Positions 23,111 through 33,015 of a stretch of 64,000 nt of DNA are shown here, in pieces; within the stretch, counting starts at the first letter, position 1; every line of letters begins with the position of its first letter. Under the pieces are notes generated by a model. That model searched no databases. It was not told the DNA's origin and saw only the letters and a list, made by a program, of their open reading frames with translations. This DNA comes from Scalesia atractyloides (taxonomy: Eukaryota > Streptophyta > Magnoliopsida > Asterales > Asteraceae), in NCBI GenBank assembly GCA_947069175.1, contig CAMTDV010000007.1, forward strand, positions 54,083,583-54,147,582, written 5' to 3'. The translations under genes and the position numbers were made by a program.

Positions 23111-26100
23111 GAGCGACCGGTTATGATAACTAGCATCTTTGGCTATTATCGCACCGACTACATGTTCATTGACCCGGGAAGCTCTATGGACATCATCTAT
23201 GAACAATGTTTCCAGCAGCTAGACCGGAGGACAAAGCGCGCTTAGAGCCGGTTGATTTCCCATTGACTGGTTTTTGTAACGAAGCCGTTTTTCACATGGG
23301 GCAGATCTCCTTTCTGGTAACTCTTTTCTGACGGACGACATGCGCGCACGGTAACTCTTTCTGACCAGTGACATCTCGCCATGACGTGTTATTAGGCCAT
23401 CGCGCGCAAAGATATTTCAACATGATTACATCAACTACCCACGCTGCGTGAGGTTTTCCAACGGAAACCGGTGTGGCAATCATGTATTCCAAGAAAGAGA
23501 TCATGTCCATAGAGGAAGAACCACCGGTAAAGGTAGCAAAGTCATCCTCAGACGTGAACCAGAAAAATGGGTGCTCAATAACAAGTACCCAGAAGAAACG
23601 GTGTTGTTAGGTCCCGTTATGACCCTGCCGTCAAGGCACGACTTAAACAACTCTTGTTCCACAACATGGATATTTTTGCGTGGTCACCGGCAGATATGAC
23701 GTGGTACCAAGAGCGATCGACAGAGCATGTGCTACAAACATTTAATTCAGAGAAAACTCGCGCAATGAACGAGCAAGTTTCAGAGCTCCTCAAGGCTGGC
23801 ATTCTCAGAGAAGTGCGCTACCAAACATGGGTGGCCAATCCGAATATGGTCCAGAAGCACAATGGCGATTGGCGCGTGTGCGTCGATTTCAAAGACTTGA
23901 ACAAAGCATGTCCGAAAAAACTGCTACTCTTTGCCAAAATCGATAAAAGGTGGACTCCCTCGCTTCTTTCCGGTGGAAATGTTCCCCGATTGCTATAAAA
24001 GCTACCACCAAATTCAGATGAAAAAATAGGATGAAGACAAAACAGCCTTCCGCACAGACAAGGGATCTTTTGCTACACAAAGATCCCTTTGGGTGGCGCA
24101 ATGCGGGAGCCACCTATCAGCTTTGATGGATCATGTCTTTGGAGACACATAAGCGTGACTGTGGAAGTGTACATTGATGACTTGGTCATCAATGAGTCCA
24201 GACGAGGAAAGGATACTGACAAACATTTCATAAAACTTTCGCATCCCTGGCAAGGTCAACCTGAAGTTGAATCCTGGGAAATGCTTATTGGGATGGAAGA
24301 AGGTAAATTCTTGGGATTTATCATCATGAGCGATGGTTTTAAGGTCAACCGTGAGAAGGTGGAAGCAATTAAGCGTATGCCTTCACCCTCGACCAGCAAG
24401 GAAATGCAGACTGGCTGCGCTGAACAGATTCTTAGCAAACCACGCGATGAAATCCTTCCCATTCATCAGCACTTTGAGAATTGTGTGAAGCAGGATAAGT
24501 TTCAATGGACTCCTGATGCGGAGAAAGCCTTCAAACAGATGAAGGACTGGTTGATTCAATTAGCCTACACTCACGGCCCCATAAAAGAACGAACCATTGA
24601 TCCTTTACCTATCTACATCGGATGTCGCTCTCGGCGAAGTCTTGTTGGTCAAGCGCGCAGGAGTCCAAACTCCAATTTACTATGTCAGCAAGATGTTAAC
24701 TGACCCGGAGACAAGTTACCCGATGATGGAGAAACTTGCTTTAGCATTGGTTCATGCATCCCTTCGGTTGTGTAGACATTTTTCAGGCCACGTGATCACA
24801 ATTCTCATGAACTATCACCTGGGCCAGGTTTTATCCAAACCTGACATATTCGGCCGCTTAGCAAAATGGGACGATCGAATTAGGTGGACACAATATTGTG
24901 TACAAACCACGCCCAACTATTAAAGGCCAGATATTAGCCGATTTCGTCACGGAAGTGCCGAGCAACAAAGTGCAAGAATGTGAAAATGTCCAAAATCCAG
25001 CCTGTCATCAGACGACCGCGCATGGGTCCTTCACACTGATGGCGCATCCAATGATGATGGCGCAGGAGCTGGTCTTCGTCTAATAAGCCCTGATAACCAG
25101 GAGTTTACCTACGCCATCAGATTGGACTTCAAAAGCACACATAATGAAGCTGAATATGAAGCATTTCTGGCAGGCCTTCAGTTAGCCATTAAAATGGGTG
25201 CTAGGAATTTGGAAGCGCATGTCGACTCTCTTTTGGACGCATAGAAATCAATGGCCTGTATGACGCAAAAGGCGAGACGATGGCCCTGTACCTTGAACAG
25301 GCGCAGTCCTTGATAAACAAATTCAAAATTTTAAAGAGACCCACATCAACCAAAGTGAGAACAAGCATGCAGATGCGCTCAGTAAACTAGCGGCAACGAG
25401 CTTCAAACACCTCGCGCAAGAAGTGCGCATCGAGGTGCTAAAAAACCCTTTTGTTCCGCTAAGTCAAGTGAATGACATAGAAATGGGAAATCCTTCTTGG
25501 AAGTCTCCCATCATCATGTTCTTGCAGTATGGGATACTCCTAGAAAACAAGGCGGAGGCAAGGAAAGTCCAGAACAAGGCGCTGAATTATGGAATGGCAG
25601 ATGGAATACTTTACCGGAAGTCATACCTGGGACCACTCCTCTGCTGCGTAGATCAACAAGATGCACAATACTTGATCCGCGAAATACATGAAGGGTTGTG
25701 TGGAATTCATGTTGGTCCGCGCAGGTAGTCGCAAAGATCATGAATGTTGGATACTATTAGCATGGCATGCACTTAGATGCAGTAGAAACGCTGCCAAATT
25801 GCGCATCATGTTAGCGACATGCGCCAAAGACGTTGCGCCCCAAAAACCCCTTGATCCTAGTGACAAAAGCATGGCCCTTTCAGCAACGGGCAATCGATAT
25901 GGTGGGACCCTTTCCTGATGCCCCAGGAGCCATAAAGTTCATAATCGTAGCTGTCGATTACTTTACCAAGTGGGTAGAAGCCAAGCCTCTCGCATCCACC
26001 ACAGCAACAGTAGTTCGCAAATTCATTTGGGAGCACATCATTTGCCGTTTTAGTTTACCTCTACGCATTGTCAGTGATAACAGCCCCAATTTTGCTTCTG

Positions 26101-26728
26101 AAGAGCTGCAGCAATGGATGACAGAGATGCATATCGAGCAATGTTCACTTCGGTCGCACATACCTAAGGGAATGGCCAAGTTGAAAGTATAAACAAAAGT
26201 ATAGTCAAAGGGATCAAGACAAGACTGGGGACGGTGCAGAGAGGTTGGGTAGATGAGTTGCCATGTATCCTTTGGCTCATCGGACCACGCCGAAAACCAA
26301 CACCGGCAAGACACCATTTAGCCTGGTTTATGGGACAGAGGCAGTAATCCCAGCTGAGATGGGCCTCCCATCACCACGCATGGTCGCTATGCAAACCAAG
26401 AATAATGAGGAAGAGCGCAGGCTTGACTTGGACCTCTTGGAAGTGAGGCGTGAAAACGGCGCAATCAACGAGGCAAAATACAAGTCCAAGCTCGAAAAAT
26501 ACTACAATGCGCGAGTCCGCATTTTTAAACCTTCCTACCTGGTGATTTCGTTTTAAGAGATAACGAAGCGTCTAACATAGAGAGTCCAGGAAAACTTGTG
26601 CCTAAGTGGAAGGCCCGTACGTAATCCACAAAGTCTTGGGAAAGGGGGCTTACACCCTCAAATGTTTAGAAGCACAAAACATTCCTAGGACCTGGAATGT
26701 GCAACAATTAAGGCGATGCTATATGTAA
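23111..26728 (+). pseudogene. Tat-1 pol (protease, RT, two RNase H, integrase), broken
   Basis: Protease: TDYMFIDPGSSMDIIYEQCF near 23155. RT: FAWSPADM (near 23675), WRVCVDFKDLNKACPK (near 23870) and VYIDDLVI (near 24170) with intact YIDD. Ty3-type RNase H: FQWTPDAEKAF (24500) to TPIYYVSKML (24670). A second RNase H follows with NEAEYEAFLAGLQLAIKMG (25145-25200), as in Tat elements. Integrase: GIHVGPR, MVGPFPDAPG, VAVDYFTKWVEAK and IVSDNSPNF (25700-26100). The third catalytic Glu region is frameshifted (GMAKLKV then stop at 26190). The polyprotein ends at a TAA at 26726-26728. Confidence 0.9.
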
Positions 26729-27219
26729 TCTGAGTATCTTCAAACGCCAAGGCTTTACGATTTCTCAATGTATTGAGCAACAAACTAGTGAACCTATGAT
26801 CCAATCTCATCGATTTTATACACGGCTCTTACACCTTATCGTTAACACAAAGAATAAATTCGATGCATGACATTCATTATTTAGAATTTGTTACAAATGC
26901 GTGAACCACTTTAGGTATACGCGAAAACACCATGGTACATCATGACTCATGAACAAAATTCACTTCAGTAGTAAACTATTGTATGCGCATGGGGTGTGAC
27001 GTTCATGCATCAGCTCATTACCAGTTTTATTCGCTCTACATATACAAAGTAATTATTTTCACGCAACTATTGTAACTTCAAATGCACATTATCATTTCAT
27101 CAAGTTTATGGTGGATCAAAAGTACAATCACCAACAAGTGTATGTTGCGCAATTACATGAAACTACAACAAACATTCTTAACAAGTCGTCCTAAACATCA
27201 AACACTCAAGACACTCATC
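26729..27219. other. Tat-1 spacer between convergent pol and antisense gene
   Basis: About 490 bp with no ORF separate the pol stop (plus) from the stop of the antisense gene (minus). It is AT-rich and presumably holds the 3' ends and polyadenylation signals of the antisense transcript. Confidence 0.5.
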
Positions 27220-30200
27220 CTATCCTTCTGACTCCTCAATCTCAGCAGCATCATGAAAAACGTCCTTCAAACGGTCAACAAAGTCGTCATGTTGGAGCGC
27301 TTCACTTACCAAATCCATCACTGGCAGTTGCAGACGGTCATACTCTTACTTCGCCTTGGAGAAGGCAGCATAGGTATTGACCCCATGGGTAGAGGAGCGG
27401 CTGGTATCCCACGGAACGTCCAAAGCATGAATTACGTGGTGAGCGCACTTTGCATAGCCTTGCGCGTATCCATCATGGCGTGTTGTGACCAGCATTTGGC
27501 CACAGCATTGTCCAACTCCACCGAGTTCAGGATTAAATTGGCAATCTGCACAGCGCAAGGGAAATCAAATGAGAATCCAGATAAATGGTGATCAAAATAA
27601 CAGCGAACTTACATTCACGACTTCATGTTGCTGCATCTAGAGCATGTTGTTCGTCAAGGGCTCGAGCATACTCTCTGCAGGGGCGTGGGCTGCTTCAGAG
27701 TGTTCTATTTTTTGCTCACCCACGCTCACCTTCACCTCTGCAAGGTGCAACTTTTCTTGATCCTCCAAGCGCCTATGATGTAGTTTTGCCTTTTCAACCA
27801 TGGCAGCTTGGAGATCCTTTTTCACACTTTCAAGCGATGCCCTAGCCTCCGCCTGTTCACACAATAACGAGGTTAGTTTGACAATCTCTTGATCTGTAAA
27901 ATAAGAAGGGCGGAAGTTTGTACCTCTTTTTGTTCGCTTCGTCCATGATGCGACCTCGCCTCTTCGGCAGCAGTTGCGGCTTCCTCCTTCTCCCTCTTTA
28001 GGCGCTCAACCTCAGCGCGAAGGCCCACCATCTCATTGCTTAAGGATATTTTCTCATTATTGTCCCTTTCACAAGCCTCCCTCCATAGCTTGCGCTCCTC
28101 AGCAAGCGTGGCGGTGGCGCCTTTAGCCTTCTTCTTCCACCCTAGCACGGACCATTCCCCGGTCCGCTGAGCTTCAACAAACTTGGCTCTCTCAGCCTCA
28201 AATCTTGTTTTTAGCGGACCACTTGGGCCCGCTCAAGGACCATCTCCCTATTCGCAACCTCAAGCCTTTACTGGTTCCGGTGCATGCTGAGCCACTCCCT
28301 GATAATCTTATGAGTTTGGAGGTGAAGCTGGCAGCTAGCTGTAGGTACGCGCGGTATGTTTGTTCATAACTTTGTTCCCCGCGCACCCTTACCTCTGTGG
28401 GCGGAAGGCACCCTTAAACCATTCCCGGAAAACTTGCCAATGGCTGAACTTCGCATCCTGCCTCAGCTTCCAGACAGGGTGTGGATCTCAGCAGCTCGGC
28501 TTTCAGAATAAGACCGGTAGTAGTAGTCACCCGGAGTTTCGTCCGGCCGAATCGGGACCCTTCGTCAGAAGGGCACTCCCAAATCCCCCAGCTTCACCCC
28601 CGGACACTTGCTCCGCTAACTGAACCCCCTGAGACGCATCCTCAACAACCTTCTCACCACCCTCTTCAATCACAACCTCCTTTTCCGGCACAACGGTCTC
28701 CACATCCACACTTACCTCCGCTACTCCAGCACTCGATTCACCACCCTTAACACTAGATGCTTGCGCCGTCTCATAAATGGGTGGTGGCATAGAAGTCTCG
28801 ACAGGCGTGGCTGGAGCAGACGAAGCAAAAGAGGTGTCTCATCTTTTCCTACGGAATAAAAGCACCAAAACGGTTAAACAGGAAGAATAGAAAATAAAGC
28901 ACAAGTCAAAACTGTTTGTCTGGGAAAACTTGGCTGCAAGCGCATCCAGATTCCCACGCTTGCCAATAATCTTCCACCGTGTAGCCTTCTTCAGAGGTTG
29001 CGCATCCGTATTGCCCTTGGGAAGGGCCCTCTTCCTCTTAAGTGGCTCCAGGCTAGACTCCACGTCTATCGGATCATCCGGATTTGCAGCCGGAATCTCC
29101 GCCACGTCTCGAGGCTCTGGCTTGGGTTTTTTCAAACCTACAGGCGCAAGACCCTCCATGGAATCGGAGTACCATATAGTCATTCCATGTATCAGGCACA
29201 GAACACGTACCTTTAGGTGGTCTGGCCTGGGCTGCGCTGGCTTCTTAGTGGCCACAACACTGGGCCCCACACGCCTCTTCTTTTTCGATTCTGGCCAACA
29301 CCCAAATTCTTCAACACACCTACATCATGGCGCAACATAATAAGTAATCTGAAAGGATGCAAGTAACAAACAATAACTGCTTACCACTACCAGGCGCAAG
29401 GGCCGCCAGATCCGCACTTCGAGGTAACTCGAAGTTCCCAAGAATCTGGGAATGCCATGGTGGCTCCTCTAGGTTGAGCGGAATATTCTCCATCCACCCT
29501 TTCTCTCGTTGAAAGGCCGCTATGTATAGCACCATCACTACAAAAACACGCATAGTTCAGTAACAATGCAAAGGAAAAATAACACAATAATGAAACTTAC
29601 TCTTATCCTCCTCCATGTACACCGGTTTTTCCTGGCGGTCAGGCTTCCATAACAAGCTCATGCCGGCATCCACCGACATTCTTTACGGCAACTGAACCAC
29701 CAGAATTCCTTCATGTCCTGATACTAGGACTCCTGGTTCGGTATCAACAACGTCTACATCAGGATGTCTTCCGCCCCGCGGAAATGCATCTGTAGCAGAA
29801 TAACACCGGCCTTGATGAAGAAGAACTTCTGCTTCCAATCATGATATGACTTGGGAGGAGAGTGCAGGATCTTCTTTGCTTGTATTCGGTGCTGAAAGGA
29901 GTAGAAACCCAACGAGCAGGGAAGTTGGTAAAACACGCGAAACCGGTTGACGGTTGGGTGAATGCCCATGGAGCGGCACAAGAACTCGAAGTGTTTAATC
30001 TGGACCATCCCCATCGGATTCAGTTACGAGACGCGGAAGCAGTATTGGTCCAAAACGTCTAAGAAAAACTTTGTCGCCGGCAACCGGATGTTGCCGTCGA
30101 CAAAGAAATCAAAGAAAAGGGTGATGTAACCGGCAGGGGCATCTGCCGCGGTGTCCCCCTCGGAAGGGTATCGAGCACCCCACTCCTCAAGGAACCAGAA

Positions 30201-30305
30201 ATCGGCGACGACTCGTTGGAAACTACTCGTCGACCATTTCAAGGTAAGTAAGGAAGTGGAAGTTTCCATGGCAGCGGTACTCTCAGTTTGTTCTCTGGCT
30301 AACAT
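27220..30305 (-). pseudogene. Tat-1 antisense gene (Transposase_28-like domain plus coiled coil), multi-exon
   Basis: The gene reads minus from ATG 30305 to TAG 27222-27220. The N-terminal part (30305-29754) contains GYITLFFDFFVDGNIRLPAT, then MVQIKHFEFLCRSMGIHPTV and FFFIKAGVILLQMHFRGAED, which resembles the Pfam 'putative gypsy type transposon' (Transposase_28) family. Splice-like sites follow: AGAG/GTAAGT near 29600, TAG/TGATGG near 29540, GTGGTAAGC near 29385, GTAG/GTGTG near 29325, AAG/GTACGT near 29212, GTAG/GAAAAG near 28855. The middle is Pro/Glu/Val-rich; the C-terminal part (28148-27346) is a strong coiled coil rich in Glu/Lys/Ala. The tail ends DDFVDRLKDVFHDAAEIEES. A frameshift near 30020 and others break the frame. 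The function is unknown; Tat elements are known to carry antisense ORFs here. Confidence 0.8.
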
Positions 30306-30393
30306 TTTAGTGGCCGGAAGAAATAATCACATAAGGTTTTGGAGAGGAAAGAACAAGAAGAGATGAAGAGGGATTTCTAACCTAGGCGGATCA

Positions 30394-30421
30394 CCTATTT
30401 ATACCCATCGCATTTAATGCG
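30394..30421 (-). promoter_or_regulatory. Tat-1 antisense promoter: TATA box with upstream palindrome
   Basis: On the minus strand TATAAATAGG (plus 30394-30403) lies 89 bp before the antisense ATG at 30305. It is preceded by the near-palindrome CGCATTTAATGCG (30409-30421). The same two motifs in the same order and spacing occur in Tat-2. Farther upstream is a perfect palindrome GCCACGCGCGCGTGGC (30500-30515) and ATTCATTAATGAA (30532-30544), both at least partly conserved in Tat-2. Confidence 0.65.
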
Positions 30422-30830
30422 GGGGGAAGCGTGACAACCCCGCAGGCCTAGTAGCGAATCCGCAGTTGACGCGTGGAGGGCAAGTGGGAAACTGACAACG
30501 CCACGCGCGCGTGGCTGGTAGTTTCTCTGCAATTCATTAATGAAAAGGCAGCTGCACTGTTGACAGCCTACTACAGCCATCAGAGGTCACTTCCGCCTCG
30601 CCTTTTTTCTCAACAACTCGCCTGAAAACTTCAACATGACAAATATTCAAATTTCAAAGACCTTATCTTGAACAAAGTTTCCCCCACACAAGGGTTTTCT
30701 TTATTCTTTTCTCGCAGATACCTTATTGATTTTCCAGCCGTTGAATAGGCGCGCATACATGAATTCTTATAGTCCAATACTCCACCTACTTGCCAATCTA
30801 TGCATAGGAGCACCACTAGACTAGAGGACT

Positions 30831-31822
30831 TGGAGGAGTATGGTCCCAAAAACCTGCGCTTGCACAAGATACCATACCCTCATAATGATAACAGGTCATT
30901 TGCATAACCTTCCGCGCTACGTGCAACAGTAGGCCAACCTTGAAAACAGCAGGTTGCTTAACAAACCTTGCTCACCTTGCACAACAGCAAGTTAAACCTG
31001 AAGAGCGCAGGTCCCAGACCCTGCGCTAATTGAACAAGCTTCTAGCTACGAATTCCTAAAACTTTACACATGGCCAAGACTAAGATGAGAGAAACTCATA
31101 CTTAGTCTTGAGAACAAAAAGGACTTGACCCCTACAAGTTCACGATGTCCAAAAAGCACTGATAAGGCCACGTGGTAAGGAGAAGCGCAAAGAGGCATTG
31201 ATCAAGTACAAAGTACAAAGTGGCAGAGCTATGACCCAATAACCGCTCGGCAGGTTGTGCCAGACCACGTTGCATGATGAGCAGTCGTGCAGACGACAAA
31301 AAGGACTACACATGGCACCAACCAGCTCACGCCAGCGACTATCACACGATCTCCACTAACGGCTGATGACAGGCCCGACAAAAAGGACAACTGCCAAGAC
31401 ACGTGGCCCCATCCACCGTGCGCCAAACGCCCCTCCTACCAGAGACCATTAACGGTCGTAGCAGAGGAGACACAATGGATATCCTGGTTGTCGGTTCTAG
31501 GCCCAAGGCCCATCAGCCATCTCCTGCACACATCTCTCCGGCTATAAAGTAAGGATCACACCTTGAGGTAACGGACACTGTTTCTTGCTCACTCACTAAT
31601 TACTTGCATTATCCTTTGCAAACCTCGATACTTATTCTTAAGCCGGAGTGTGGTCATGGAGAAAACCATCCCCCTTTTCTCTGGTGACGAGACTATTTCA
31701 GTTTTGTAATGAACTCAAACCAAGATCCTATCGAAGAGCAGATGAGAGATAACCTTTATATGTAGAGACTTTGTACCGGAACCTAGATATCTCCGAATAT
31801 AGTTTGGTCCAATGTTTCTTTA
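30831..31822 (+). repeat. Tat-1 3' LTR
   Basis: The 992 bp start TGGAGGAGTATGGTCCC and match the 5' LTR closely, with scattered substitutions and small indels. For example, the 5' copy has an extra insertion near 20775 relative to 31300. A TATA box lies at 31542-31549. A purine-rich stretch GACTAGAGGACT precedes the LTR. It ends TTCTTTA at 31822 (canonical CA apparently mutated), directly before the duplication GGTAT. Confidence 0.88.
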
Positions 31823-32645
31823 GGTATCATTAAGTTTAATGCATAAACCAATTTTCATAAATGATTGTAATGTTCCTATGGCCTTCACTTCTAATTCCCG
31901 ATCATCCCCAATTTTAAGTGTTATTTGGTTTCTTCCCAGCCTCAAGTAGAATTGGTTACATGAACCATATAACCAAATCAAAACACCAAGAATTAGCAGG
32001 AGCATTTAAATTATAGGACTCAAGTATCATGAAAAAATCGTTACTATTCTTAGCCAGCCACTCCTTAAAGTCAGGGTATTCCTTCTGCTTATGTCCTGTC
32101 TTTTTACAGAACTTGCAGTAAGGTTTGCTTAAGGAGTTCTTAGAGCTGGAAGGTGTACATGTATTAGGATTAGGCTTTTGGACCTTAGAAGCATCCTTCC
32201 TTGAGTAATTGTTCTTCCTTTTCTTAGAGCTGGATGGGGGTGAAGTTTGCAACACCAGTAGTACGATCCATCTTCATACGCTCTTTCTTCTGCATGCACA
32301 CGGCGATCAGCTCACTCATCGTCCATTTTTCATTCTGAGTGTTGTAATTGATCTTGAATACTTCATAGGACGAAGGAAGCGAAGTAATGATGAAGTGAAC
32401 GAAAAACCATCACTAATTTTCATGTCTAATCCCTTGAGCTTATGGGCCATGTTTCATCATCATGATGTATTCACGGATGCCGCTCCTCCCATCGTACTTA
32501 GTAGTCACCAGCTTGAGGATTAAAATGCTAGCATGTGCTTTTGACGTTCTCTTGAATTGCTCCTCCACATAAGCCAAATAGGTTTTAGCATCATCAGAAT
32601 CAAGAATGGCTCCTCGAATTGCATTGCTTATGGATTGCTGCATAA
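31823..32645 (-). pseudogene. copia-1 gag and protease, 5'-truncated
   Basis: These are minus-strand pieces. Gag UBN2-like segment 32643-32440 contains SNAIRGAILDSDDAKTYLAY and EQFKRTSKAHASILI. The zinc-knuckle piece 32255-31956 contains CKFCKKTGHKQKEY, where the last Cys of the CCHC knuckle is Tyr. The protease region has WCFD without the usual D-S/T-G, then LKIGDDRELEVKAIGTL. The frame reaches IKLNDT at the Tat-1 junction and continues at 20298. The gag N-terminus and the 5' LTR are absent beyond 32645, so copia-1 is truncated on this side. Confidence 0.85.
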
Positions 32646-33015
32646 ACTCCTACTCCTGCTTTCATTATGAATCTAACTCGTCTATTTTACCATCTATTCA
32701 TATGTATTCAAGAGGTTTAACATAAAAGCGAAATATAACATATGGTTAGACATGCACCAAATGCCGGTCTAATAGTTCTCATAACCAAGAACCAACATTA
32801 CATGCACAAAACTCAAAATGACCAAACACTAAACATCAACCAATATCTTATTACTTCCAATATCTTATTACTTCTCTCCCTCTCATATACAACCGTTCAA
32901 TAACAATTACAGCAAGAAAAAGAAACCATGATCATACGACGGTCGTCAACCACTACAACAACTAATGTATTTATGGAAATTTTGTTAAACTCCTTGACAT
33001 TTACAGATAAGGATC
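32646..33015. other. 3' flank of the LysM gene, no ORF
   Basis: AT-rich sequence between the truncated copia-1 and the stop codon of the LysM gene. It probably contains that gene's 3' UTR (minus strand). Confidence 0.4.

Larger units (their letters stand above)
20299..31822 (+). mobile_element. Tat-1: full-length Ty3/gypsy Tat-lineage retrotransposon
   Basis: This is an 11.5-kb element with two LTRs (20299 to about 21309, and 30831-31822), gag and pol on the plus strand, and a spliced gene on the minus strand between pol and the 3' LTR. Domain order is gag, protease, RT, RNase H, second RNase H, integrase, which is Ty3/gypsy. The second RNase H and the antisense ORF mark the Tat lineage. It lies inside the copia-1 element. 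All genes contain stops or frameshifts. Confidence 0.92.

Noticed and set aside
28930..29340. A 136-codon plus-strand ORF within Tat-1
   Set aside because: Overlaps the minus-strand antisense-gene exons, which explain the sequence better.
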